From Sphingomonas panacis (GTDB lineage Bacteria; Pseudomonadota; Alphaproteobacteria; Sphingomonadales; Sphingomonadaceae): 64,000 bases of DNA. The stretch is taken from the NCBI RefSeq assembly GCF_001717955.1, contig NZ_CP014168.1, positions 1,581,001 through 1,645,000 of the forward strand, in the 5' to 3' direction. A model generated the notes under the pieces. It worked only from the letters and a program-made list of their open reading frames with translations. It was not told the DNA's origin and did not search any database. The translations under genes and the position numbers were made by a program. The first letter of the stretch is position 1, and every line of letters starts with the position of its first letter. This document shows, in pieces, positions 54,252-63,445 of the stretch.

Positions 54252-56156
54252 TTAGCGCGGCTGCAGCAAGCGATCCAGACCACCCTCTCCAGAGCCGATC
54301 TTTTCGAGATGCGGATAGCGTAGGCCGCCGTGATAGTCGATGCTTACGGTGTCGATCGCGGTGCCGTGCTTGACCATCAGCGCGATCGGCGCGGTGGCGG
54401 TCTTGGCGGCGGTGACCGCCGCTTTCAGCCCGGCATCGGTATACGCGGCGCCGTTGACCGCGACGATCGTGTCGCCGGGGGTCAGCGCCGCCTTGAACGC
54501 GGGCGTGTTCCAGCCGACGGCGGTGATCTCGGCGTCCTTGCCGATCGTCAGCCCCAGCGAATAGCTGAGATCGGTGATCTTGCGGGTCTTCTCGGCATCC
54601 TTGGAGGCGGGCGACGGCTCCTCGGTATAGACGAGCTTGTAGCCGTTGGCGGCGAAGCCGGTGATCGGCGCGGGCGCGCCGGTCTCGGTCAGGCGCTTGG
54701 AGAGCAAGCCGGCCCAGTCATAGGGCACGATCTGGTTGAGCGTCTTCGCGACGTCATCGAACGTATAGGTGACTTCGCCGTAGTCGCCGTCGGTCAGCCC
54801 GAAGAACGCGCGCGCGAAATCGTCGATCGATTTCTTGCCCTTCGATTCGCGGCGGAGGATCGAATCGACCTCCATCCACACCAGCAGGCCCTCGTTGTAA
54901 TAATCCTCCGAACGCTGGTAGCTCACCCAGCCGCGCGGGCGGCGCTGCGACATGGTGGGATCGTTGGTGGTGTCGATCAGCGGCTTCCAGTTCCGGCCGG
55001 GCCGGTTGTCGAGCGATGCGACGATCGACGCATACATGTCGAGCGTGTCCTGCTTCGACACGATGCCCGAGCGCGCCTGAAGCACATAGCCCCAGAATTG
55101 GGTCTGGCCTTCGTATACCCACAGCGAATTGTCGATCATCGGCGCGCGGAAATCGGGCGTCCACAGTTCGGCGCCGCGACGGAACTTGCCGTCCCAGCTA
55201 TGCGTGTATTCGTGCGGCAGCAGGTTGCGCGGGCCGGGGCCGTCCTTCCAGTTGAGGAAATAGCCGAGCTTGACCCCGTCTTCCGACGAACGGTGATGTT
55301 CGAGGCCAATGCCGCCGATCTGGTCCGAAATGGCGAGCAGGAACTCATAGGTGTCGTAATGCTGCGCGCCGAACAGCTTGACCGCCTGGGTGACGAGGCG
55401 TTCGTGCGCGGCGATCTGATCGGGGGTGGCGGCGAGTTCGGCGGCGTTGTCGGCGAACACGTCGAGGTTGACGCGCGGCGACAGCGCCCACTTCTTGTAA
55501 TAGCGCCCCGCGAGCACCGGCGAATCGACCAGCACTTCGTAATTGGTCGGCTGGTAGCGATAGGTCGATCCGGTCGCGGTCGAGGGCAGGCCCGACGCCG
55601 CCGTCCACCCTTCCGGGTATTTCACGCTCGCCTGCACCGGGATCTGCCGGGTGAAATAGCCGGCGGGATACAGGCTCATCGCATTCCACTGGAGCCGCAG
55701 CAGGTTCTGCGACATCACGATCGAGCCTTGATCCGACTTGGTCGGCGACAGGAATTGCAGCGAGATGTCGAGCGTGGTCGCGCCCTGCGGCACGTCGATA
55801 TGGAAGGCGCAGACATCGACCGGATCGCGCGTCCAGGCGATCTCCTTGCCGCCAGCCATGATGTGCAGCCCGGCGAGCTTGTCGATCTGGCCGGTGGGCG
55901 AGTGGTTGCCGGGCAGCCATTTCGGGAACAGCAGCACCATATGCCCCGCCGAGACGCCGCTGATCGTCTCGCGCGTGGTGAAGATGCCGCGCCGCGTGTC
56001 GGTCGCGTCGATGTTCAGCGTGACCGTGCCGGGGAACGCCACGTCACGCGCGGCCGGAATGGTGTCCGTGAAGGGCACCGGCTGCGGCTTCGAATTTTCG
56101 GCGTGAGCGGGGAGGGCGGCGAGGGCGCCAAGCGCGAGAGCAAGTGTGCGGTGCAT
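54252..56156 (-). CDS. M61 family glycyl aminopeptidase-like protein, secreted, with PDZ domain
   Basis: 634 residues. Signal peptide to AHAEN, an N-terminal beta-sandwich, then the gluzincin domain with HEYTHSW (zinc histidines near 312 and 316) and the distal glutamate expected in the DNSLWVYEGQTQFWG segment. A C-terminal PDZ domain is marked by GLTIGKDAEITAV and LTPGDTIVAVNGAAYTD. M61 enzymes remove N-terminal glycine or alanine. Likely periplasmic or surface. ATG at 56156 is chosen for the signal peptide. Confidence 0.9.
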   Translation of the reverse strand: MHRTLALALGALAALPAHAENSKPQPVPFTDTIPAARDVAFPGTVTLNIDATDTRRGIFTTRETISGVSAGHMVLLFPKWLPGNHSPTGQIDKLAGLHIMAGGKEIAWTRDPVDVCAFHIDVPQGATTLDISLQFLSPTKSDQGSIVMSQNLLRLQWNAMSLYPAGYFTRQIPVQASVKYPEGWTAASGLPSTATGSTYRYQPTNYEVLVDSPVLAGRYYKKWALSPRVNLDVFADNAAELAATPDQIAAHERLVTQAVKLFGAQHYDTYEFLLAISDQIGGIGLEHHRSSEDGVKLGYFLNWKDGPGPRNLLPHEYTHSWDGKFRRGAELWTPDFRAPMIDNSLWVYEGQTQFWGYVLQARSGIVSKQDTLDMYASIVASLDNRPGRNWKPLIDTTNDPTMSQRRPRGWVSYQRSEDYYNEGLLVWMEVDSILRRESKGKKSIDDFARAFFGLTDGDYGEVTYTFDDVAKTLNQIVPYDWAGLLSKRLTETGAPAPITGFAANGYKLVYTEEPSPASKDAEKTRKITDLSYSLGLTIGKDAEITAVGWNTPAFKAALTPGDTIVAVNGAAYTDAGLKAAVTAAKTATAPIALMVKHGTAIDTVSIDYHGGLRYPHLEKIGSGEGGLDRLLQPR

Positions 56157-56218
56157 GAAGTCCAGCGGAAAAGGGAGTGAAGTCACCAGCCTAGCGCCGC
56201 TTGCGTAGCTTCGTCCAG

Positions 56219-56860
56219 TCAGTTCCCGGCACTGCCCAGCGTGTTGATGGTGAAGGCCAGCACGCCGAGGTTGAACACGAACGCCGCGAGGCAGTGGCCG
56301 AGCGCGACGCGGCGGAGCTGGCGCGAGGTGATCTCGACGTCCGAAGTCTGGAAGGTCATGCCGAGCGTGAAGCTGAAATAGATGAAGTCCCAATAATCGG
56401 GCTCGTCGCATTTGGGGATGTCGAGCCCGCCCGAATCCTTGCCCTCCGCCTCACTGTAATAGAGGTGCGCGTAGTGGAGTGCGTAGACCGTGTTCGAGAA
56501 CAGCCAGCTCAGCACCAATGTCGCGATCACCAGCGCGATGATCTTGAGATCGTTCTTGCCCTGCAATTCCTTGAAGACGGCGACGAGGATGGTCAGCATC
56601 GTTACGCCGGTCAGCACGAGCAGCCCGGCGCGATTGGCGTCGTTGTTGCGCGCGGCGTGGCGGATATCGTCGATCTGGACATCGCGGAGCAACGAGGAGG
56701 CGAGGACGAGGAAGACCAAACTCGCCGCATCGAACGCCGCCATCGCGCCCCGGCTCCAGCCGAGCGCGGGAATCGCGGTGGCGAGGCCGATGACGAAGAC
56801 GAGTCCGAACGCGATGAAGCGCGGCGGGGCGACGGTATGACCGAGATTGAGACGCTTCAT
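56219..56860 (-). CDS. DUF1345 membrane protein
   Basis: 213 residues, about six transmembrane helices. The segment [23 protein letters not shown] is the DUF1345 hallmark, recalling the filter region of small ion channels, and the HYAHLYYSE motif precedes it. Function is unknown. It is transcribed divergently from hisS. Confidence 0.83.
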   Translation of the reverse strand: MKRLNLGHTVAPPRFIAFGLVFVIGLATAIPALGWSRGAMAAFDAASLVFLVLASSLLRDVQIDDIRHAARNNDANRAGLLVLTGVTMLTILVAVFKELQGKNDLKIIALVIATLVLSWLFSNTVYALHYAHLYYSEAEGKDSGGLDIPKCDEPDYWDFIYFSFTLGMTFQTSDVEITSRQLRRVALGHCLAAFVFNLGVLAFTINTLGSAGN

Positions 56861-56954
56861 GGCGCGACGCGCTACCCGACGCGTGGCGGTGCGTCACGAG
56901 CTTTCCGCCACCCGCTTTTCAAGCGCGCGGCTTGGGCCTAGAGGACGCGGCTTT

Positions 56955-58187
56955 ATGGCACGCATCGAAACCCCAAAACGCATCCGCGGTACGCAGGACA
57001 TCTTCGGCGAGGAGCAGCGCCGCTTCGCGCACGTCGTCGAGACGTTCGAGCGCGTGCGGAAACTCTACTGCTTCCAGCGGCTCGACATCCCGGTGTTCGA
57101 GAGCACTGCTGTGTTCGCGCGCTCGCTCGGCGAGACGACCGACGTGGTCTCCAAGGAGATGTACACGTTCGAGGATCGCGGCGGCGATTCGCTGACGCTG
57201 CGCCCTGAGTTCACCGCCGGCATCGCGCGCGCCTATCTGACCGAGGGGTGGCAGCAATATGCACCGCTCAAGCTTGCCACGCACGGGCCGGTGTTCCGCT
57301 ACGAGCGCCCGCAGAAGGGCCGCTTCCGCCAGTTCCATCAGATCGACGCCGAGGTGATCGGCGCGGCCGAGCCGGCGGCGGACGTCGAGCTGCTCGTGTT
57401 GGCCGACCAGTTGCTCCACGAACTCGGCATCGCGGACGGGGTGACGCTCCAGCTCAACACGCTCGGCGACGCCGAGACGCGCGACGCTTGGCGGGCGGCG
57501 CTGGTGGCGCATTTCGAGGCGCATCGGGGTGATCTGTCAGAGGACAGCCTGGCGCGGCTCGAGAAGAACCCATTACGCATCCTCGATTCGAAAGACCCGC
57601 GCGACCGGCCGATCGCCGATGCCGCGCCGGGGATCGACGACTATCTGACCGCCGAGGCGGGTGCGTTCTTCGAGAGCGTGACCAAGGGGCTGGATGCGGC
57701 CGGCGTGGCGTGGACGCGCAACGGGCGGCTGGTGCGCGGGCTGGATTATTACCGGCACACCGCGTTCGAGTTCGTCACCGATCGGTTGGGCGCGCAGGGG
57801 ACCGTGCTGGCCGGCGGGCGCTATGACGGGCTGATCGAGAGCCTTGGCGGCCCGGCGACGCCCGGCGTCGGCTGGGCGGCTGGGATCGAGCGGCTGGCGA
57901 TGCTGATCGAGGCGCCGGCGGTGGAGGCGCTCGACGTCGCCGTCGTGGTCGAGCAGGACGATGTCTATGAGTCCGCGCTGGCGCTGACGGCTGCGCTGCG
58001 CCGGGCGGGGCATGTCACGACGTTGGTCGCAAGCGGTTCGCCGCGCAAGCGCTATGACAAGGCGCTCAAGCTGGCGCCCGCGGAGATCGTGCAACTGAGC
58101 CTCGACGCTGGCGCGATCAAGGTCAACGCGCGCGTGATCGACGGCGGCGCATCGAACATCGCCGACGTGCTGGTGGCAACGCTGTGA
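56955..58187 (+). CDS. hisS: histidyl-tRNA synthetase
   Basis: 410 residues, class II synthetase. Motif 1 covers [17 protein letters not shown] to [13 protein letters not shown]; motif 2 is [18 protein letters not shown]; the histidine-binding [15 protein letters not shown] follows; motif 3 is [15 protein letters not shown]-terminal anticodon domain starts near 315. ATG at 56955 gives the usual N-terminus. Confidence 0.97.
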   Translation: MARIETPKRIRGTQDIFGEEQRRFAHVVETFERVRKLYCFQRLDIPVFESTAVFARSLGETTDVVSKEMYTFEDRGGDSLTLRPEFTAGIARAYLTEGWQQYAPLKLATHGPVFRYERPQKGRFRQFHQIDAEVIGAAEPAADVELLVLADQLLHELGIADGVTLQLNTLGDAETRDAWRAALVAHFEAHRGDLSEDSLARLEKNPLRILDSKDPRDRPIADAAPGIDDYLTAEAGAFFESVTKGLDAAGVAWTRNGRLVRGLDYYRHTAFEFVTDRLGAQGTVLAGGRYDGLIESLGGPATPGVGWAAGIERLAMLIEAPAVEALDVAVVVEQDDVYESALALTAALRRAGHVTTLVASGSPRKRYDKALKLAPAEIVQLSLDAGAIKVNARVIDGGASNIADVLVATL

Positions 58188-58197
58188 TGGCCGCTTT

Positions 58198-58385
58198 CGT
58201 CACCCCGGCGCACGCCGGGGTCTCTGCGTTTCGGAGCGCGCGCGAGCCGCGCAAGACCCCAGCGTGCGCTGGGGTGACGGAGACGGGGGCATGACCGCCA
58301 TTGCCCGTTCCCCCGCGAAAGCGGGGGGCCAGAGCCACACCCGCTGCGCCCCGCGACCCTGGACTCCCGTGTTCGCGGGAGAGCG
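58198..58385. repeat. two family B inverted repeats between hisS and prfA
   Basis: First element 58198-58279: CGTCACCCCGGCGCACGCCG opposite CAGCGTGCGCTGGGGTGACG. Second element 58307-58385: CGTTCCCCCGCGAAAGCGGG opposite CCCGTGTTCGCGGGAGAGCG. They fill almost the whole 216-bp gap. Confidence 0.85.
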
Positions 58386-58403
58386 GCGGGGTTGGGCGGC
58401 GCT

Positions 58404-59477
58404 ATGACCACCATCTCCCCCGAGCGGATCGCGCAGATCGAGGCGCGGCGGGACGAGTTGCAGGCGCAGATGGCGCGTGGCGATCTGCCGTCCGAGCGAT
58501 TCGTCGCGGTGTCGAAGGAATATGCCGAACTCGACCCCGTCGCGCGCGCGGCGGGTGAGGTGCGGCGGTTGCGCGCCGAACTCGATACGCTGTCCGACAT
58601 GGAGGAGGAGGGCGACCCCGAGCTCAAGCAGATGGCGCGCGACGAGGGCGATTCGATCCGCACCGCGCTGCCGCAGGCGGAACGCGCGCTCGCGCTCGCG
58701 CTGCTGCCGCGCGACGCAGCCGACGAGCGCGCGGCGATGCTCGAAATCCGCGCCGGCACCGGCGGCGACGAGGCGGCGCTGTTCGCGGGCGACCTGTTCC
58801 GCATGTACCAGCGCTATGCCGAGCGGCAGGGCTGGCGGGTCGAACTGATCTCGGCATCGTCGTCGGAAAGCGGCGGCTTCAAGGAAGCGATCGCCTCGGT
58901 CGAGGGCAAGGGCGTGTTCGCGCGGCTGAAGTTCGAAAGCGGCGTCCACCGAGTCCAGCGCGTGCCGACCACCGAGGCGGGCGGGCGAATCCACACCTCG
59001 GCGGCGACGGTGGCGGTGCTGCCCGAGGCCGAGGATGTCGACATCAAGATCGACGACAAGGATCTGCGCATCGACGTGTACCGATCGTCGGGGCCGGGCG
59101 GCCAATCGGTCAACACCACCGATTCGGCGGTGCGGATCGTCCATATCCCGACCGGGCTGACCGTGATCCAGCAGGACGAGAAATCGCAACACAAGAACAA
59201 GGCCAAGGCTTTGAAGGTGTTGCGCACGCGGCTGTACGAGATGGAGCGCGAGCGGCTCCATTCGGAGCGGGCGGGCGCGCGCAAGTCGATGGTCGGATCG
59301 GGCGACCGATCCGAGCGGATTCGGACGTATAACTTCCCGCAGGGGCGCGTGACCGACCACCGCATCAACCTGACGCTGCACCGTCTGCCCGAGATTCTGC
59401 AGGGCGAGATGGACGAGTTGCTCGGCGCGCTGATCGCCGAGGACGAGGCGGAGCGGCTGGCGTCGTTGGATGGGTGA
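58404..59477 (+). CDS. prfA: peptide chain release factor 1
   Basis: 357 residues. RF1 ends translation at UAA/UAG. The catalytic GGQ is in [16 protein letters not shown] near 228-230, and the stop-codon recognition domain has [27 protein letters not shown]. The following gene is prmC, the enzyme that methylates this GGQ glutamine, in the usual order. Start ATG at 58404. Confidence 0.96.
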   Translation: MTTISPERIAQIEARRDELQAQMARGDLPSERFVAVSKEYAELDPVARAAGEVRRLRAELDTLSDMEEEGDPELKQMARDEGDSIRTALPQAERALALALLPRDAADERAAMLEIRAGTGGDEAALFAGDLFRMYQRYAERQGWRVELISASSSESGGFKEAIASVEGKGVFARLKFESGVHRVQRVPTTEAGGRIHTSAATVAVLPEAEDVDIKIDDKDLRIDVYRSSGPGGQSVNTTDSAVRIVHIPTGLTVIQQDEKSQHKNKAKALKVLRTRLYEMERERLHSERAGARKSMVGSGDRSERIRTYNFPQGRVTDHRINLTLHRLPEILQGEMDELLGALIAEDEAERLASLDG

Positions 59478-59479
59478 GT

Positions 59480-59639
59480 TCCCCTCCCGTTTACGAGTTT
59501 CAGGTCGGCCAGTCCCCCGGACTGGCCTGAACGATCCGGGGGATCGTTCACCCGAAACTGGGCTAGGGGAGGGCGTGTCCACACACGCGCCGTTCTTTTG
59601 ACAGGCCCTCCCCCAACCCCTCCCGTGAACGGGAGGGGC
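59480..59639. repeat. family C composite repeat between prfA and prmC
   Basis: Outer arms CCCCTCCCGTTTACG (from 59481) and CCCCTCCCGTGAACGGGAGG (to 59637), with an inner GGGCTAGGGGAGGGCGTGTC and GGCCCTCCCCCAACCCC. It holds further hairpins such as CAGTCCCCCGGACTG and GAACGATCCGGGGGATCGTTC. It is the longer cousin of the element before hslU. The right arm contains the GTG that probably starts prmC. Confidence 0.85.
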
Positions 59640-60449
59640 GTTAGGGCGGCGCTTGTCGTTGCGGCGCGTGAGCTTGCGGATGTTTCGCCTACCCCGCGTC
59701 TCGATGCCGAACTGCTCATGGCGCATGCGCTCGGGATCACCCGTGAGGCGTTGCTGCTCAATCACCTCGACGATCCCGCGCCCGATGCGTTCGCGCCGCT
59801 GCTCGCCCGCCGGCTGGCCCACGAACCGATCGCCTATATCACGGGCACCCGCGCGTTCTGGACGATCGAGCTTGCGGTCGGCCCCGGTGTGCTGGTGCCG
59901 CGTGCCGACAGCGAGACGCTGATCGAAGCGGCGATCGACCATTTTGGCGCGCGCGCGCCGGCGCGTATCCTCGATCTTGGCACCGGGCCGGGGACATTGT
60001 TGCTCGCCGCGCTCGATCAATGGCCCCGGGCGAACGGGCTGGGCATCGATGCGTCGGCGCCCGCGCTCGACTATGCGCGGCGCAATGCGCTGGGTCTCGG
60101 CATGGCCGATCGCGCCGATTTCCGGCTGGGAGACTGGGCGGCGGGGCTGGAGGGCACCTTCGACCTGATCCTCGCCAATCCGCCCTATATCGGCACGCAC
60201 GAACCGCTGCCGCGCGAGGTGCGCGAGCATGAGCCGGGCGCCGCGCTGTTCGCGGGCGAGGACGGGCTCGACGATTACCGTGCGATCGTGCCGCAGCTCG
60301 CAGCCCGGCTCGCGCCGGGCGGGGCGGCGATCCTCGAAATCGGCGCGACGCAGGCCGACGCTGTTTCCGAACTGCTCGTCGCCGCCGGTTTCGCGGTGAC
60401 GGTGCGGCGCGACCTCGCCGGGCATGCGCGCGCGCTGATCGCGGCTTGA
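59625..60449 (+). CDS. prmC: peptide chain release factor N5-glutamine methyltransferase
   Basis: 274 residues. PrmC methylates the GGQ glutamine of release factors. RLDAELLMAHALGITREALL is the N-terminal helical domain, and the SAM-binding Rossmann fold has ILDLGTGPGTLLLAAL and the catalytic NPPYI. The start is unclear: the only starts before the conserved domain (TTG 59598, GTG 59625) both lie in the family C repeat. I chose GTG 59625 for length; no good ribosome-binding site is seen, so coupling to prfA cannot be assumed. Confidence 0.9.
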   Translation: MNGRGVRAALVVAARELADVSPTPRLDAELLMAHALGITREALLLNHLDDPAPDAFAPLLARRLAHEPIAYITGTRAFWTIELAVGPGVLVPRADSETLIEAAIDHFGARAPARILDLGTGPGTLLLAALDQWPRANGLGIDASAPALDYARRNALGLGMADRADFRLGDWAAGLEGTFDLILANPPYIGTHEPLPREVREHEPGAALFAGEDGLDDYRAIVPQLAARLAPGGAAILEIGATQADAVSELLVAAGFAVTVRRDLAGHARALIAA

Positions 60450-60712
60450 TTCGTCTCCGAACGGACACAATATTCCGCTTGGATAATCGGGCATCAGCCG
60501 CTATCAAGCGGGTGTTGGGGCATACGATTTCGCCGTAGTTGGGCCGATATCGGGATGTTGCCCGCCTCCTTCGTCATGAAATCGCTGTGGTCCGGCGATC
60601 GTGGCAGGCTTTCGGCGCCAGACCCGGTCTGCGTCAGAATGGCCAGGGGCATGCATTCACATACTCGTGGAGCACACGCCGGTTTGGTTTCGAAGGACAG
60701 GACAAAAAGCAG
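60450..60712. other. intergenic before the DUF4167 gene
   Basis: No gene recognised. The section is less GC-rich than its surroundings around 60460-60540 and probably holds the promoter of the DUF4167 gene. A frame runs in from 60539 but its first 58 codons lack family similarity. Confidence 0.45.
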
Positions 60713-61738
60713 TTGATTAACAATCGTCAAGCCGGCCGTCGTCGCGGTCGTGGCGGGCAGCAGCAGCGCTCGCAGGGTGGCAATCCAGGTCGCGGCCAGG
60801 ACAATGGCAACCGTATCGACAATCGGGCGCGCGGCAACGCGGCGCAGCTCCTTGAGAAATACAAGGCGCTGGCACGCGACGCGCAGATGCAGGGCGACCG
60901 CGTCAACACCGAATATTATCTCCAGTTCGCGGATCATTACTTCCGCGTGCTCGCCGAGACGCGCGCGCGTTTCGAGGAGACCAATCCGTCGTCGCAGGGG
61001 CAGGGGCGTCGCCCCGGCGGTGCCAACACGTTCGACGAGGACGAGCAGGATTACGAGGACGAGGGCGAGCCGATCCGCGGCGAGCAATCGCAGCCTCAGC
61101 AATCGCAGCCGCCGCGCCAGCACAATGCCGGCAACCAGAACGGCAACGGTTATGCCCAGAATGGTGGCCAGAACGGATCGCAGAACGGCCAGAACGGTGG
61201 CCAGCGGAACGGCAACGGCCAGTATGACGACGAGCGTCCGCGCCGCGACGACCGCCCCGAGCGCCAGCCGCGCCAGGAGCGTTTCGCCGACGATCGCCGT
61301 CCGCAGCGCGACGGCAACCGTCAGGATGGGCGTCAGGATGGGCGTCAGGATGCACGCCAGGACAATCGGCCGGAAGCCCGTCAGGACGCGCCGCGCGCCG
61401 AGCAGCAGCCTGCGGTTGCCGAGCAGGCGGCAGAGCAAACCCAGCCCGAGGTCGTGGTCGAGGCGGTAACGCCAGCCCCCGCAGCGCCGGTCGCCGAGGC
61501 GCCCGCCGCCGAGCCGCGCCGCCGTGGTCGCCCGCGCCGCGTGGTTCCGGTCGATGCCGAGCCGGCGCCGACCTTCGACGCCGGCCTGCTGCCGCCGTCG
61601 CTGACCGCGAGCGTCGCGCCGTCCGAACCCGCGCCGGTTCAGGACGCCGCGCCCGCCGCTGACGCGGAAGCCGAGCCGGCCGAAAAGCCGCGCCGCCGTC
61701 GCGGCCGTCCGCCCGCGACCGAGCCGGTTCAGGCGTAA
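60713..61738 (+). CDS. DUF4167 protein
   Basis: 341 residues. The conserved N-terminal 80 residues (INNRQAGRRRGRGG, then AAQLLEKYKALARDAQMQGDRVNTEYYLQFADHYFRVLAE) define DUF4167, an alphaproteobacterial family. The rest is low complexity: an N/G/Q-rich stretch (about 140-170), an R/D/Q stretch and an alanine-proline-rich tail with two AT-hook-like RRRGRPR motifs (RRRGRPRR and RRRRGRPP). RNA or DNA binding is plausible but unproven. TTG start at 60713, matching family members that begin at the same point. Confidence 0.87.
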   Translation: MINNRQAGRRRGRGGQQQRSQGGNPGRGQDNGNRIDNRARGNAAQLLEKYKALARDAQMQGDRVNTEYYLQFADHYFRVLAETRARFEETNPSSQGQGRRPGGANTFDEDEQDYEDEGEPIRGEQSQPQQSQPPRQHNAGNQNGNGYAQNGGQNGSQNGQNGGQRNGNGQYDDERPRRDDRPERQPRQERFADDRRPQRDGNRQDGRQDGRQDARQDNRPEARQDAPRAEQQPAVAEQAAEQTQPEVVVEAVTPAPAAPVAEAPAAEPRRRGRPRRVVPVDAEPAPTFDAGLLPPSLTASVAPSEPAPVQDAAPAADAEAEPAEKPRRRRGRPPATEPVQA

Positions 61739-61765
61739 ACGCGCCAAGCCTCCGGCACTCCCCCT

Positions 61766-61897
61766 CCGTTCGTGCTGAGCTTGTCGAAGCACGTGCGGCG
61801 GGCGGGGCGTTTGGGGCACGCACTTCGACAAGCTCAGTGCGAACGGGTTGCTAGGGTCGCTTTCCTCAACCCGTTCGCCCCGAGCGAAGTCGAGGGG
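61766..61897. repeat. REP-like pair plus a half unit (family A)
   Basis: Full pair 61766-61847 (CCGTTCGTGCTGAGCTTGTC opposite CACTTCGACAAGCTCAGTGC) followed by a half unit at 61870-61897 (CCGTTCGCCCCGAGCGAAGT). The half unit is the GAGCGAAGTCGA variant. They fill the gap between the DUF4167 and DUF4139 genes. Confidence 0.82.
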
Positions 61898-62011
61898 GGC
61901 GCCCAGATCGCAGGCGAACCCGCTTCCCTCAAACCGCTCTCTCAACCCGCCGCATTGTCATCGTCCCGTAGTGGCCCTAGCGTAACGCCAGCGCGTTAAC
62001 GGGAGAGAGCG

Positions 62012-63445
62012 ATGCGGCTTGGAGTTTCGACGGCGGTGCTGGTGCTGATCGCAATACCCGCGTTCGCGCAGACCGCGCCCGATGCGCCCGGTGCCAATGC
62101 CAGCCTCAGCCCGAGCGCGCAGGGCGATGTTTCCGTCACGATCTACAACAACGATCTCGCGCTGGTGCAGGACACGCGCCGGATCACGCTGCCGCGCGGC
62201 AGCAGCCGGCAGGATTTCCCCGATGTTTCGGCGCAGATCCGCCCCGAGACGGTGACGCTCTCCGCACCCGACGCCGCGATCGTCGAGCAGAATTTCGATT
62301 ACGACCTGCTCTCGCCCGGCAAGCTGATGGACAAGGCGGTCGGCCAGACCGTGACGGTGGTGCGCACCAACCCCGCCACCGGCGCCGAGACGCGCGAGAG
62401 CGCGCGCGTGCTCGCCAACAATGGCGGCACGATCGTCCAGATCGGCAACCGCATCGAAGTGCTCGGCGATAACGCGCACGTGGTGTTCCCGTCGCTGCCG
62501 GCGGGGCTGCGCGCGCGGCCGACGCTGTCGATTACGCTCGATGCCGAGGCGGCGGGCGCGCGGCCGGTAACGCTCAGCTATCTGTCGCGCGGGCTTGGCT
62601 GGAAGGCCGATTATGTCGCGCTGTTCGATGAGCGCGCGGGCAAGCTCGACGTGCAGGGCTGGGTGACGCTGTCGAACACGAGCGGCACCAGCTTCGCCAA
62701 CGCGCACACTTTGCTGGTGGCGGGTACGGTCGGCGGCGATGACAATGACGACAACGGCTATCGTCCCAACCGCTTCCAGATGAATCGGCAACCGCGCGGC
62801 AACCAGCCCGGCACCGAGACGAGCGCACGCGAGCAGCTCGGCGACTTCTACGTCTATCCGCTGAGCGACCGAACCACGATCGCCAACGCGCAGACCAAGC
62901 AGGTCAGTTTCCTCAACGTCGCCGGCGTGCCCGCCGCCAAGGCGTATTTCTATCGCAACACCTGGCTCGGCAAGCTCGACGAGGCGGCCAGCGTCGATAC
63001 TGTGCTGAAGTTCTCTTCTTCCAAAAGCGGCGGGTTGGGCGATGCGCTGCCCGCCGGCACGGTGCGCGTCTATATGCGCGATGTGCGCGGCAGCCCGCAG
63101 TTCATCGGCGAGAGCGCGATCCCGCATACGCCGATGGGGTCCGCACTCGCGCTCAAGACCGGCGAGGCGTTCGACGTCAAGATCCTGCCCGTCGTCGAGA
63201 AGCGCGAGAAGATCGGCGACACGCGCTGGCGCACGACCATGAGCTACCGCATCACCAATGCCCGTGCCGAGGGTGTGACGGTCGAAGTGGCGCAGGCAGG
63301 TCTGGATAATTGGTGGCACGACACGCGCATCGTCGACGAAAGCCAGAAGAGCGAGCGCGCCGATGCCGACGAGGCGGTGTGGCACGTCGCCGTGCCCGCC
63401 AACGGATCGGCGAGCCTGACCGCGACCTTCGACACGCGCTACTGA
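62012..63445 (+). CDS. DUF4139 protein, secreted
   Basis: 477 residues. Signal peptide to AFAQ; then VTIYNNDLALVQDTRRITLPRG, YDLLSPGKLMDKAVG, SYLSRGLGWKADYVALF and the C-terminal KREKIGDTRWRTTMSYRITNARAEGVTVEV of DUF4139, a beta-rich family with an N-terminal DUF4140-like part. Animal and fungal relatives are known only as mucoidy inhibitor A-like proteins. GGGAGAGAG precedes the ATG. Stop shares a base with the next start. Confidence 0.85.
   Translation: MRLGVSTAVLVLIAIPAFAQTAPDAPGANASLSPSAQGDVSVTIYNNDLALVQDTRRITLPRGSSRQDFPDVSAQIRPETVTLSAPDAAIVEQNFDYDLLSPGKLMDKAVGQTVTVVRTNPATGAETRESARVLANNGGTIVQIGNRIEVLGDNAHVVFPSLPAGLRARPTLSITLDAEAAGARPVTLSYLSRGLGWKADYVALFDERAGKLDVQGWVTLSNTSGTSFANAHTLLVAGTVGGDDNDDNGYRPNRFQMNRQPRGNQPGTETSAREQLGDFYVYPLSDRTTIANAQTKQVSFLNVAGVPAAKAYFYRNTWLGKLDEAASVDTVLKFSSSKSGGLGDALPAGTVRVYMRDVRGSPQFIGESAIPHTPMGSALALKTGEAFDVKILPVVEKREKIGDTRWRTTMSYRITNARAEGVTVEVAQAGLDNWWHDTRIVDESQKSERADADEAVWHVAVPANGSASLTATFDTRY

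Noticed and set aside
58200..60494. 764-codon minus-strand frame over prfA and prmC
   Set aside because: Runs through two repeats and two certain plus-strand genes; no protein-like pattern.
60539..60712. 58-codon N-terminal extension of the DUF4167 protein from an earlier start
   Set aside because: The family begins at INNRQAGRRRG; the extension has no similarity and a TTG start at 60713 fits.
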